Positions 1 through 6,277 are shown, counted from the first letter of the stretch. The stretch is 6,346 nt of DNA from Candidatus Bathyarchaeota archaeon (GCA_023136395.1 JAGLRI010000075.1:1-6346); one strand, 5' to 3'. A program made the numbers and translations. The notes: a model not told the origin generated them from the sequence alone.

Positions 1-1
1 G

Positions 2-1174
2 ATCCTCTCTAAAAAACGCTCACCAATTGAAATAGGTGGCTCTAACGGATTTTGGATAGCGCAAAACGGAACCCTTGATAGAGACCCGTTAATCACAAAC
101 CTAAAGAAAAAGGGGTATTCAATTCCTAGATCAATCACAGACACTGAACTCATGGGTTTAGGGCTTTATCAAAACCTTAAACGCGGAAAAAAATGGATTA
201 GTGCCTTCGAATCCCTGAATCCAGAACTGAACGGTTCATTCTCCCTTGTTATTTTAACTACTAGGGGAGAGTTGATCGGTGTAAGGGATGAGAGGGGATT
301 CAGACTCCTTTGCTTAGGTTGGCATGAAGAAACAAGTTCATACATAATATCATCTGAAAGTTGCGCGCTAGATCTCTTAGGTGCAGAGCTTTTAAGGAGT
401 ATAAAACCGGGAGAAATGATAAAGATTGATAAAAACGGTTTAAAGGAACAACGGTTTTCTAGTATGAAGAGACACGCTCACTGTCCATTTGAGTACACAT
501 ACTTCGCTCATCCAAGCTCTCAAATAGAGGGAGTAAATGTTTATAATGCTAGGAAAAAAATTGGAAAGTGGTTAGCAGAGAAATATCCTCTAACGGGGGA
601 TATTGTCGTTCCTGATTCTGCTAGACCTTGTGCTTTAGGATATTCTGAAAAATCAGGAATTCCGTTTGAGGAGGGCTTGATGAAGGATCGTTATCGGAGA
701 AAAGGAAGTTGGAGGAGCTTTATAGAACCCGCAAAAAGGGAGGATGTGGTTTTAAAAATTAATCCAATAAAGCAAGTGGTGAAAGGAAAAAAGATCATCT
801 TAGTAGACGATAGCATAGTAAGGGGTACTAGTTCCAAGATAATCGTGAGGGAAAAGCTGAATGCCGCAAAAAAGGTATCACTGCTTATAAGCTTTCCACC
901 AATAATATACCCGTGCTATGCAGGAATAGACTTCCCCACCCAGGAGGAGCTGCTGGTTTACAGAATCTGTAAAAACATACAAAACACGGATGAGATTAAT
1001 AGGAAAATAAGCAAAGAGATCGGTGTAGATTTTCTAGGTTATAACAACGTGGAAGGCTTGTGCAAAGGAATTGGTTTAACAAAGGATCAACTTTGTCTTT
1101 CTTGTACTACTGGCGATTACAGTTGCCTTAAATACCAACCCAAAATTAAAACGAGGAAAGAAACGAAAGTTTGA
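2..1174 (+). CDS. purF: Amidophosphoribosyltransferase (glutamine PRPP amidotransferase), 5'-truncated by window edge
   Basis: This enzyme catalyses the first committed step of de novo purine synthesis: PRPP plus glutamine gives phosphoribosylamine. The frame is open from base 2, and 390 residues are visible. The Met at 152 is internal, because family sequence continues upstream of it: the oxyanion-hole Asn-Gly (QNG, 62-70; usually HNG) and the DTE motif (140-148). By alignment from memory with B. subtilis PurF, about 75-80 N-terminal residues are missing, including the catalytic N-terminal Cys and any propeptide. The phosphoribosyltransferase domain carries PDSARP, the GLMKDRY segment and the PRPP loop VDDSIVRGTSS (803-835). 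Four cysteines (codons at 482, 914, 1094, 1103) match the 4Fe-4S ligands of the B. subtilis type, with near-identical spacing (144 and 60 residues). The end CLSCTTGDY corresponds to CxxCFTGxYP. The stop is TGA. Family assignment is firm; the true start lies outside the window. Confidence 0.95.
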   Translation: MLSKKRSPIEIGGSNGFWIAQNGTLDRDPLITNLKKKGYSIPRSITDTELMGLGLYQNLKRGKKWISAFESLNPELNGSFSLVILTTRGELIGVRDERGFRLLCLGWHEETSSYIISSESCALDLLGAELLRSIKPGEMIKIDKNGLKEQRFSSMKRHAHCPFEYTYFAHPSSQIEGVNVYNARKKIGKWLAEKYPLTGDIVVPDSARPCALGYSEKSGIPFEEGLMKDRYRRKGSWRSFIEPAKREDVVLKINPIKQVVKGKKIILVDDSIVRGTSSKIIVREKLNAAKKVSLLISFPPIIYPCYAGIDFPTQEELLVYRICKNIQNTDEINRKISKEIGVDFLGYNNVEGLCKGIGLTKDQLCLSCTTGDYSCLKYQPKIKTRKETKV

Positions 1175-1236
1175 CCCGCGATAAAGATGCTCAAGTAAAG
1201 ATCCGGTTCATACAATTCAAAAAGTTAGAGGGTAAT

Positions 1237-1240
1237 GGAG
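1237..1240 (+). promoter_or_regulatory. Ribosome binding site of guaA
   Basis: GGAG lies 7 nt before the TTG at 1248. It decides the start: the ATG at 1235 is in another frame and stops after seven codons, and no in-frame ATG lies near the expected N-terminus. Confidence 0.7.
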
Positions 1241-1247
1241 AAAAACC

Positions 1248-2792
1248 TTGAAATTTGACACAATTCTTGTATTTGATTTTGGTGGTCAATACAGTCACCT
1301 AATAGCCAGAAGAGTCAGAGAATACAATGTATACTCTGAAATAATTCCCTGTGACGTAACCCCCAAAGAAGTTGATGCTCTTCAAAAGAAGTATAACGTC
1401 AAAGGCATAATTTTGTCCGGTGGTCCATCGAGTGTATACTCGGAAAACGCACCAAAAATTGACCCAAGAATGCTTGTTTTAGGAATCCCTGTTTTAGGTA
1501 TATGTTATGGACATCAGCTGATAGCGCACATCTCTAATGGAAAAGTAATAGTAGGAAAAAGAAGGGAGTATGGAGTTGCACGCATCACCATTGACAAAGG
1601 GATCGGCGTGTTAAAAGATTTGGGGAGTAAGGAAAAAGTTTGGATGAGTCATGGGGACACCGTTCATGAACTTCCTGAGGAATACGAAATCTTAGCGCAT
1701 ACAGAAAATTCGCCTATAGCCGCTTTTCGGCATAAAAAAAGGGCGATATACGGTTTGCAATGGCATCCAGAAGTGATTCACACAGAAAACGGCATGAAAA
1801 TGTTGAGGAATTTTGTGTTTGGCGTATGTAATTGTAAAGCGAACTGGAAGACTGAAAAACTCATTGAAAAGGGAATACAAGAAATAAAAAACGTAGTTGG
1901 TAATAAGAAGGCGATAATGGCTTTAAGCGGCGGTATAGACTCCAGTACAGCCTCAGTTTTAGCCACAAAAACCCTTGGGAAGAATCTAACCGCTGTTTTT
2001 GTTGACCACGGTTTCATGCGCGAGGGCGAACCAGAATTCGTTAAAGCCACGTTCGAAGATCTAGGTATGAATTTAATTCTAGTTAAAGCACAAAAGAGAT
2101 TTTTGGACAAATTGAAAGGCATCATAGATCCTGAAAAGAAAAGAAAAATTATCGGCGGGGAATTCATTAGGGTTTTCGAAGAGATTGCAAAGAATATTGG
2201 AGCCGAATATCTTATACAAGGCACCATCTATCCAGACAGAATAGAATCAGGTATTAGAAAACACTCAGACAAAATCAAAAGCCACCACAACGTTGCAGGT
2301 TTACCCACTAAGATCGAATTTAAGGGAATAATAGAACCATTAAGGGACATGTATAAGGACGAGGTTAGAAAACTAGCGGAAACTTTAGGTCTTCCTCAGG
2401 AGATTGTTTGGAGACAGCCCTTTCCGGGTCCAGGATTAGCGGTGAGAATTATTGGTGAGGTTACAGAAGAGAAGGCTGAACTCGTTAGAAGAGCAGATAA
2501 AATTGTGACGGAAGAGATAGAGAAAAGCGAATTAAAAGAAAGGTTGTGGCAGTACTTTGCTGTGTTAACTGACACGAAAACTACGGGAGTAAAAGGCGAC
2601 TCAAGAGCTTATGGTTACACGGTTGCAATGAGAGCCGTCGAAAGTAAGGAGGCCATGACTGCTACGTTCTCGAAGATCCCTTACTCCGTTTTAGAGAGAA
2701 TTTCTACTCGAATAACCAATGAATTGCCATTGATAACGAGAGTCGTTTATGATATAACCCACAAACCACCGGGAACAATAGAATGGGAATAG
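1248..2792 (+). CDS. guaA: GMP synthase (glutamine-hydrolysing), single-chain
   Basis: Converts XMP to GMP using ATP and glutamine-derived ammonia; cytosolic, last step of guanine nucleotide synthesis. The 514-residue length is usual for the fused enzyme. Residues 1-195 are the class I glutamine amidotransferase domain: FGGQYSHLIARR, SGGPSSVY (58-64), nucleophile Cys86 in GICYGHQ, and His173/Glu175 in QWHPE. Residues ~200-395 are the ATP pyrophosphatase domain with P-loop SGGIDSS (227-233), QGTIYPDRIES (324-334) and KSHHNVAGLP. Residues ~389-514 form the dimerisation/XMP-binding part, with RQPFPGPGLAVR and the canonical ending KPPGTIEWE. The start is TTG: FDFGGQY is N-terminal in the family, a GGAG site lies 7 nt upstream, and the next in-frame ATG is about 75 codons in. 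All catalytic residues are present. Many euryarchaea split this enzyme into two genes; here it is one chain. Confidence 0.97.
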   Translation: MKFDTILVFDFGGQYSHLIARRVREYNVYSEIIPCDVTPKEVDALQKKYNVKGIILSGGPSSVYSENAPKIDPRMLVLGIPVLGICYGHQLIAHISNGKVIVGKRREYGVARITIDKGIGVLKDLGSKEKVWMSHGDTVHELPEEYEILAHTENSPIAAFRHKKRAIYGLQWHPEVIHTENGMKMLRNFVFGVCNCKANWKTEKLIEKGIQEIKNVVGNKKAIMALSGGIDSSTASVLATKTLGKNLTAVFVDHGFMREGEPEFVKATFEDLGMNLILVKAQKRFLDKLKGIIDPEKKRKIIGGEFIRVFEEIAKNIGAEYLIQGTIYPDRIESGIRKHSDKIKSHHNVAGLPTKIEFKGIIEPLRDMYKDEVRKLAETLGLPQEIVWRQPFPGPGLAVRIIGEVTEEKAELVRRADKIVTEEIEKSELKERLWQYFAVLTDTKTTGVKGDSRAYGYTVAMRAVESKEAMTATFSKIPYSVLERISTRITNELPLITRVVYDITHKPPGTIEWE

Positions 2793-2800
2793 AGGGGGGT
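2793..2800 (+). promoter_or_regulatory. Ribosome binding site of hisH
   Basis: The purine-rich run AGGGGGGT directly follows the guaA stop. It lies 8 nt before ATC 2809 and 5 nt before ATC 2806, but 35 nt before the first in-frame ATG (2836). It therefore supports a start upstream of that ATG. Confidence 0.5.
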
Positions 2801-2808
2801 ACAACATC

Positions 2809-3399
2809 ATCAAAGTCACAATTATCAATTATGGAATGGGAAACGTCAAAAGCGTTTATAATGCATTGAAGTTTTTAGGAGCAACCCCCACCATTGTTGA
2901 TACTCCTTCTAAAGTCGATGGAGACAAAATAATAATCCCTGGGGTTGGCGCTTTTGGAGAGGGAATGAATAAATTGAGGCGTTTCATTCCCAAATTAGAA
3001 AGGAGTTTAGATTCCGGCATTCCCCTTTTAGGCATTTGTTTGGGGTTAGAGGTGTTTTTTGAGGTGTCAGAAGAATCTCCAAATGTAGATGGTTGGAGAT
3101 TGATGGGGGGGAGAGTTGAAAAAATTAGGACTGCGCTAAGACTTCCCCACATTGGATGGAATTCCATAGAGATCAAAAAAAAGACCTGTCCGCTATTTAA
3201 AGACGTGAAGGAAGGATATGTATATTTTATTCACTCATATCACGCTGTTCCAGATGAAGACGTGATAGTAGCTACAACACAGCATGGATGTGAGATAACC
3301 GCAGGTGTGTGGAAGAGCAATATTTATGGTACGCAATTTCATCCTGAAAAAAGTGGAATTTTAGGTTTAAAGATTCTAAAGAATTTTTTAGAGGTGTGA
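2809..3399 (+). CDS. hisH: Imidazole glycerol phosphate synthase, glutaminase subunit HisH
   Basis: Hydrolyses glutamine and passes ammonia to HisF, step five of histidine synthesis. It is a class I amidotransferase: PGVGAF oxyanion strand, nucleophile Cys in GICLGLE (usually GICLGMQ), LPHIGWNS, HSYHA, and the His/Glu pair in QFHPEKS. The start is a problem. The first in-frame ATG (2836) gives 187 residues and removes the conserved first strand. The in-frame codons just upstream read KVTIINYG, the expected HisH N-terminus. No ATG, GTG or TTG exists in frame between the stop at 2779 and 2836. I place the start at ATC 2809 (196 residues, usual family length), 8 nt after a purine-rich site; ATC 2806 is the alternative. 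A non-standard start codon or a base error in the sequence would both explain this. The stop overlaps the region of the hisF ribosome binding site, so coupled translation is likely. Confidence 0.93.
   Translation: MKVTIINYGMGNVKSVYNALKFLGATPTIVDTPSKVDGDKIIIPGVGAFGEGMNKLRRFIPKLERSLDSGIPLLGICLGLEVFFEVSEESPNVDGWRLMGGRVEKIRTALRLPHIGWNSIEIKKKTCPLFKDVKEGYVYFIHSYHAVPDEDVIVATTQHGCEITAGVWKSNIYGTQFHPEKSGILGLKILKNFLEV
3391..3396 (+). promoter_or_regulatory. Ribosome binding site of hisF, inside the hisH 3' end
   Basis: GAGGTG lies 5 nt before ATG 3402. Its last bases form a GTG (3396) that is also in frame with hisF. ATG is preferred because it gives the family N-terminus MLxxRIIPCLD with the catalytic Asp at residue 11. 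Confidence 0.65.
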
Positions 3400-3401
3400 A
3401 A

Positions 3402-4214
3402 ATGCTTTGCCGCAGAATTATACCTTGCCTCGATTGTGATCTCGCATTTCCAGATGGGCGGGTGGTGAAAGGAATAGAATTTAAACAAATTAAGTATGCT
3501 GGAATCCCTTGGCAGTTGGCAGCCAAATACTATGAAGATGGCGCTGATGAAATTGTTTTCCTTGACATCACAGCTAGCAAAGACAAAAGGGAAACAATGT
3601 TTCATGTAATTGAAAAAACCTCAGAGAATGTTTTTGTTCCGTTAACTGTGGGTGGTGGTATTCGCTCAGTCCAGGATGCAAGAAAAGTGTTCAATGCTGG
3701 AGCGGATAAGGTATCTATAAACACGGCGGCTATAAAAAATCCAATAATTGTAAATAAATTAGCAAGATATTTTGGGAGCCAAGCATGCGTTGTAGCAATC
3801 GATGCAAAAAGAAGATACGTCAAGGACGCCGAAGGTAAAACCGTTATTAAAACCATTCAAGGCACCTGCTGGTTTGAATGCTCTATTTATGGCGGTAGAA
3901 CATTTACTGGGATTGATGCAATAAGGTGGGCCATAGAAGTTGAGAAGAGGGGAGCTGGAGAGATTTTACTTACAAGCATGGACAGAGACGGCGGCAAGGA
4001 TGGATATGATATCCCTCTAACTGAAGCGGTAAGTGAAAGAGTGAGAATTCCGGTTATAGCCTCTGGTGGCTGTGGTGTTTTGGCCCACATACACGAGGTT
4101 TTTCAAAGGACCAAAGTTAGTGCAGCTCTAGCCGCGAGCATATTTCATTACGAAACCCACAGCATAAAAGAAGTGAAGGAGTTCCTAGCAGAGAGAAACC
4201 AGAGAATAAGGTAG
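3402..4214 (+). CDS. hisF: Imidazole glycerol phosphate synthase, cyclase subunit HisF
   Basis: A (beta/alpha)8-barrel enzyme that joins ammonia from HisH to PRFAR, producing imidazole glycerol phosphate (histidine pathway) and AICAR (returned to purine synthesis). Length 270 residues. Visible landmarks: RIIPCLD with catalytic Asp11, GRVVKG with Lys23 (Lys19 of T. maritima HisF), FLDITAS, VGGGIR, KVSINTAA, AIDAKR with the second catalytic acid Asp134 (T. maritima Asp130), LLTSMDRDG and IASGGCG (usually GGAG), ending in ALAASIFHY. Compared with T. maritima, from memory, there are about 4 extra residues in the loop after strand 1 (DLAFPD) and about 16 extra residues after strand 5, rich in Cys and aromatics (GTCWFECSIYGG). 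Both loops flank the active site. The gene begins 2 nt after the hisH stop; an in-frame GTG at 3396 would add two residues. Confidence 0.96.
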   Translation: MLCRRIIPCLDCDLAFPDGRVVKGIEFKQIKYAGIPWQLAAKYYEDGADEIVFLDITASKDKRETMFHVIEKTSENVFVPLTVGGGIRSVQDARKVFNAGADKVSINTAAIKNPIIVNKLARYFGSQACVVAIDAKRRYVKDAEGKTVIKTIQGTCWFECSIYGGRTFTGIDAIRWAIEVEKRGAGEILLTSMDRDGGKDGYDIPLTEAVSERVRIPVIASGGCGVLAHIHEVFQRTKVSAALAASIFHYETHSIKEVKEFLAERNQRIR

Positions 4215-4240
4215 AAGAAGTAAATCAATAAAAATAGAAT

Positions 4241-4334
4241 GGTAGGCTCCCGCATTCTTGGGAAACAGTAATTCTTATTTTCCTCTCAAGATCCCAATCA
4301 CAGATCAGTAGGGCCAGAATCATCATCGCCTACC
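4241..4334. repeat. 7-bp inverted repeat enclosing a 94-nt intergenic element
   Basis: GGTAGGC (4241-4247) is exactly complementary to GCCTACC (4328-4334). A smaller hairpin (TCCC/GGGA around 4248-4263) lies just inside the left arm. It resembles a closed RNA fold but lacks tRNA T-arm sequence. One 7-bp match is expected by chance in a stretch this long, so a structured RNA is only a possibility. Confidence 0.25.
4271..4284 (+). terminator. Possible T-rich termination site after hisF
   Basis: ATTCTTATTTTCCT lies 57 nt after the hisF stop. Archaeal RNA polymerase often terminates at T-rich runs without a hairpin. This run is not strong, and assignment rests on position between convergent genes. 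Confidence 0.3.
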
Positions 4335-4360
4335 AAGAAAAATAATGTTAGATCTAACAT
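4335..4360 (-). terminator. Palindrome plus T-tract, likely terminator of the cdvBC transcript
   Basis: A perfect 16-bp palindrome, ATGTTAGATCTAACAT (4345-4360), lies 27 nt past the cdvC stop. Read on the minus strand it is followed at once by TATTTTTCTT (4344-4335). Hairpin plus T-run fits transcription termination of the minus-strand genes. On the plus strand only an A-run follows, so it is unlikely to terminate hisF. A dimeric regulator binding site is an alternative reading, but a site between two 3' ends has no promoter to control. Confidence 0.5.
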
Positions 4361-4387
4361 AAAAAGTTGGAGGATAAAAAATCGAAG

Positions 4388-5551
4388 TTATAAAGCTTTA
4401 AACGCTTCAAACCATTTAGTATACGATTCCAACATCTCTGGTGAAACACTAGGTTTTCTTTCTTTAAGCGTCTCCTTAAAATCATACATAGATATTGGTC
4501 TTGGTTGAGCTAGTTTTAGGTTTGCTTGACCCGCCTCAAACAGTTCTCCAATAACTTTGAGGCGCACCGATTGACAAAAGTCCCTTATGTCGCTACCAGA
4601 CCCCCCTTCAGATAATTTAGCTAGTTCTTGAAGATTTACGTCAGGTGCAAGAGAAAAGTGCACCGTATATAGTTTGAACATCCCTAAACGTGCTTCATAG
4701 TTTGGTATTTGAACTAAAATTCGTTTCTGGAATCTTCTAATAAAAGGCCAATCTAAAGACCACGGTTTGTTTGTAGCTCCAACCACGTAAACGTGAATGT
4801 TCTTGCCTTTATCAATTATTCCATCCATTTCTTTAAGGAATTGGTTGCGCACCCGAACCTCTCCACCAACCTCGTGTGAGTGGGTTCCGACCAATGAATC
4901 TAACTCGTCCATAAAAATGATTGCTGGGCGTTCTCTTAGAGCAGTCTCTCTGGCGAAAGTAAAAAGTTGTGCCACGTTTTGTTCTGATTCCCCAAGCCAC
5001 TTCGACATAATAGACGCCGCGTCTATTGGAATAAAAGCAGCATCCATTTCAGTAGCTACAGCAGCAGCCAATAACGTTTTTCCACAGCCAGGTGGTCCAA
5101 AAAGAAGAATCCCTCTGGGCCACCCCAAAGGGAATAAGTCGGGTCTTTGAATCGGATAAACAACAGCCTCCTTAATGGCTTTCTTTGCTTGTTCTAGACC
5201 AATGACATCCTCCCATCTCACGTTGGGTTTCTCTCTTAAAACAAGCGAGGCGTATCCCGTTTTTTTATTTCTCGAAGATGAGTTTGGAGATATCCTTTCT
5301 TCCTGGGGATGCGGATTAGTAAATTCATAATCGCGCAATAATTTTATTCGCTCCTGATATGTCATTACTCGTTGGACATAAATTCTGTTCAAACCATAAT
5401 CAGGATATAATCTAACAAGCCGTGTAAGTATCTCAACCGCTTTCTTGTAAGAGGTAGTAGCCAGGTTCCTTTCTCCTTCTTTATCAAAATGAATGGCTTC
5501 AGCTGCATGGTCCATTGCTTTCCTTTCAAGTTCCTGGGGTGCGCTCATCAT
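4388..5551 (-). CDS. cdvC: CdvC / Vps4-type AAA ATPase with MIT domain (ESCRT cell division)
   Basis: The ATPase that disassembles and remodels ESCRT-III filaments at the division neck. Length 387 residues. Residues ~4-75 are a three-helix MIT domain, which binds the tail of CdvB; LYPDYGLNRIYVQRVMTYQERI resembles other archaeal CdvC proteins. Residues ~76-108 are a polar linker. The AAA domain follows: Walker A GPPGCGKT (152-159), pore loop KWLGESE (184-190), Walker B IIFMDE (211-216) with Glu216, sensor-1 Asn261 in GATNKP, arginine fingers Arg272/Arg273, and GSGSDI (317-322). A C-terminal helix (SPEMLESYTKWFEAF) matches the Vps4 family. ATG 5551 and ATG 5548 are adjacent; MSAPQELE suggests 5548. 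The only strong ribosome binding site lies 28 nt upstream of 5551, near an in-frame ATA (5572). All ATPase residues are intact. It lies 51 nt after cdvB, in the same frame. Confidence 0.94.
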   Translation of the reverse strand: MMSAPQELERKAMDHAAEAIHFDKEGERNLATTSYKKAVEILTRLVRLYPDYGLNRIYVQRVMTYQERIKLLRDYEFTNPHPQEERISPNSSSRNKKTGYASLVLREKPNVRWEDVIGLEQAKKAIKEAVVYPIQRPDLFPLGWPRGILLFGPPGCGKTLLAAAVATEMDAAFIPIDAASIMSKWLGESEQNVAQLFTFARETALRERPAIIFMDELDSLVGTHSHEVGGEVRVRNQFLKEMDGIIDKGKNIHVYVVGATNKPWSLDWPFIRRFQKRILVQIPNYEARLGMFKLYTVHFSLAPDVNLQELAKLSEGGSGSDIRDFCQSVRLKVIGELFEAGQANLKLAQPRPISMYDFKETLKERKPSVSPEMLESYTKWFEAFKAL

Positions 5552-5579
5552 ATGTCCGCTTCCATTTCTTATCGAGTAG

Positions 5580-5586
5580 CTCCTCC
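5580..5586 (-). promoter_or_regulatory. Strong Shine-Dalgarno site between cdvB and cdvC
   Basis: GGAGGAG on the minus strand is the best ribosome binding site in the window. It is 28 nt from the cdvC ATG (5551), 7 nt from an in-frame ATA (5572-5570) and 14 nt from an out-of-frame ATG (5565). See the finding on the cdvC start. Confidence 0.6.
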
Positions 5587-5602
5587 AAGAAAGAGATTCT
5601 AG

Positions 5603-6220
5603 TTAACCAACGGCGATGGGAACCGCTTCTCTTTCCTTTGATTCAATGGCTTCTTTACAGATAACGGCAAAAGATGGGGGTTCAGGGAGCGCCCGTTCCA
5701 ATTTTTGTTCTAGGTGCAAGGAAACTTCTTTCAATATTTCCTCTCGTTCTATGCTCTTTGCATTGGGCGTTAAAGATAACTGAGAGAAATCTAGGTTTGT
5801 TTCAAGTAGAGCGGCAGTAACTATACTATTAAGTCCTTCCATTAAATCTGTTATTTCAGGCAACGCTTTAGCGACCTGGCTTGTTAAACTGCGTATGACT
5901 CGTATAGTGGGCTTAAGTTCTGTAACGAGGGTGTTTAACTCCATTAAGTTTTCAAGTCGTATAACTACAACCTCTATTGCAAGCTCACTCTGAGCCACAG
6001 CATCGAGAGTTGTTCTTACTTTAGCTAACTCGTTAGCATAAATTTTTGCACGTCCATTTTTTTCTAACTCTATTGCTCTTGTGCATTTCTCAAAGAGAGA
6101 CGAGTCTCTTTTACGTAATTTAAAATGAATCTTTTTCAACTTTTCAGAGTGAGTTCTTAGTTCACGCTTTACGCGTAAAGCTGAATCTGCGAATGGAGGG
6201 GAACGATTAAAGATCTTCAT
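5603..6220 (-). CDS. cdvB: CdvB-like ESCRT-III (Snf7-family) protein
   Basis: A filament-forming ESCRT-III protein expected to act at the membrane during cytokinesis with CdvC. Length 205 residues, strongly helical and charged. The basic N-terminal half (residues ~15-65, rich in Lys/Arg) gives helices 1-2, including RAKIYANELAKVR, a typical ESCRT-III signature. Residues ~70-140 form further amphipathic helices. A helix at ~157-176 (SIEREEILKEVSLHLEQKLE) leads into LPEPPSF (178-184), which resembles a proline-based MIT-interacting motif (MIM2). There is no room for the C-terminal winged-helix domain of full-length Sulfolobus CdvB, so it is closer in size to the short CdvB paralogues. The start is well fixed: an in-frame TAG (6232-6230) lies three codons upstream of ATG 6220, and AAGGTAG sits 9 nt before it. 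It is followed by cdvC. Family call is good from pattern; the exact paralogue is uncertain. Confidence 0.87.
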   Translation of the reverse strand: MKIFNRSPPFADSALRVKRELRTHSEKLKKIHFKLRKRDSSLFEKCTRAIELEKNGRAKIYANELAKVRTTLDAVAQSELAIEVVVIRLENLMELNTLVTELKPTIRVIRSLTSQVAKALPEITDLMEGLNSIVTAALLETNLDFSQLSLTPNAKSIEREEILKEVSLHLEQKLERALPEPPSFAVICKEAIESKEREAVPIAVG

Positions 6221-6229
6221 GGTTATTAA

Positions 6230-6236
6230 CTACCTT
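6230..6236 (-). promoter_or_regulatory. Ribosome binding site of cdvB
   Basis: AAGGTAG on the minus strand, 9 nt before ATG 6220. It is a moderate match to the archaeal anti-Shine-Dalgarno. Its last three bases form the in-frame TAG that rules out a longer CdvB. Confidence 0.5.
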
Positions 6237-6266
6237 AAGGCTTCGTCATCTTCATTTTCATCCTTT

Positions 6267-6274
6267 GTTTATTT
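6267..6274 (-). promoter_or_regulatory. Weak TATA-like box upstream of cdvB
   Basis: AAATAAAC on the minus strand lies about 46 nt before the cdvB ATG. Transcription starting about 25 nt downstream would give a leader of roughly 20-25 nt that includes the ribosome binding site. The match to an archaeal TATA box is poor, and no clear BRE is seen. Confidence 0.3.
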
Positions 6275-6277
6275 GTC

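Noticed and set aside
1692..2227. Overlapping minus-strand reading frames of 62 and 149 codons
   Set aside because: They lie antisense within guaA, whose frame is fully explained by conserved motifs; their translations show no recognisable domain.
2856..4090. Several minus-strand reading frames of 67-106 codons
   Set aside because: Antisense to hisH and hisF, with no family signature and no suitable upstream signals.
4294..4326. C/D-box guide RNA on the minus strand (ATGATGA at 4326-4320, CTGA at 4308-4305, 11 nt apart)
   Set aside because: The first half fits, but the second C-like box is degenerate (GTGATTG) and no CTGA D box follows at guide distance.
4241..4334. tRNA gene suggested by the 7-bp outer stem
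   Set aside because: On neither strand is there a TTCGA-type T-loop with a 5-bp stem next to the acceptor stem, nor a matching anticodon arm; 94 nt would also need an intron or variable arm that I cannot place.
4797..5150. Plus-strand reading frame of 117 codons
   Set aside because: Antisense to the AAA domain of cdvC; its low-complexity Ser/Ala-rich translation is a by-product of that coding sequence.
6235..6261. Eight-codon leader reading frame (MKMKMTKP) upstream of cdvB with three in-frame ATGs
   Set aside because: No proper ribosome binding site, and it would lie largely upstream of the transcript start implied by the TATA-like box; most likely chance in AT-rich DNA.
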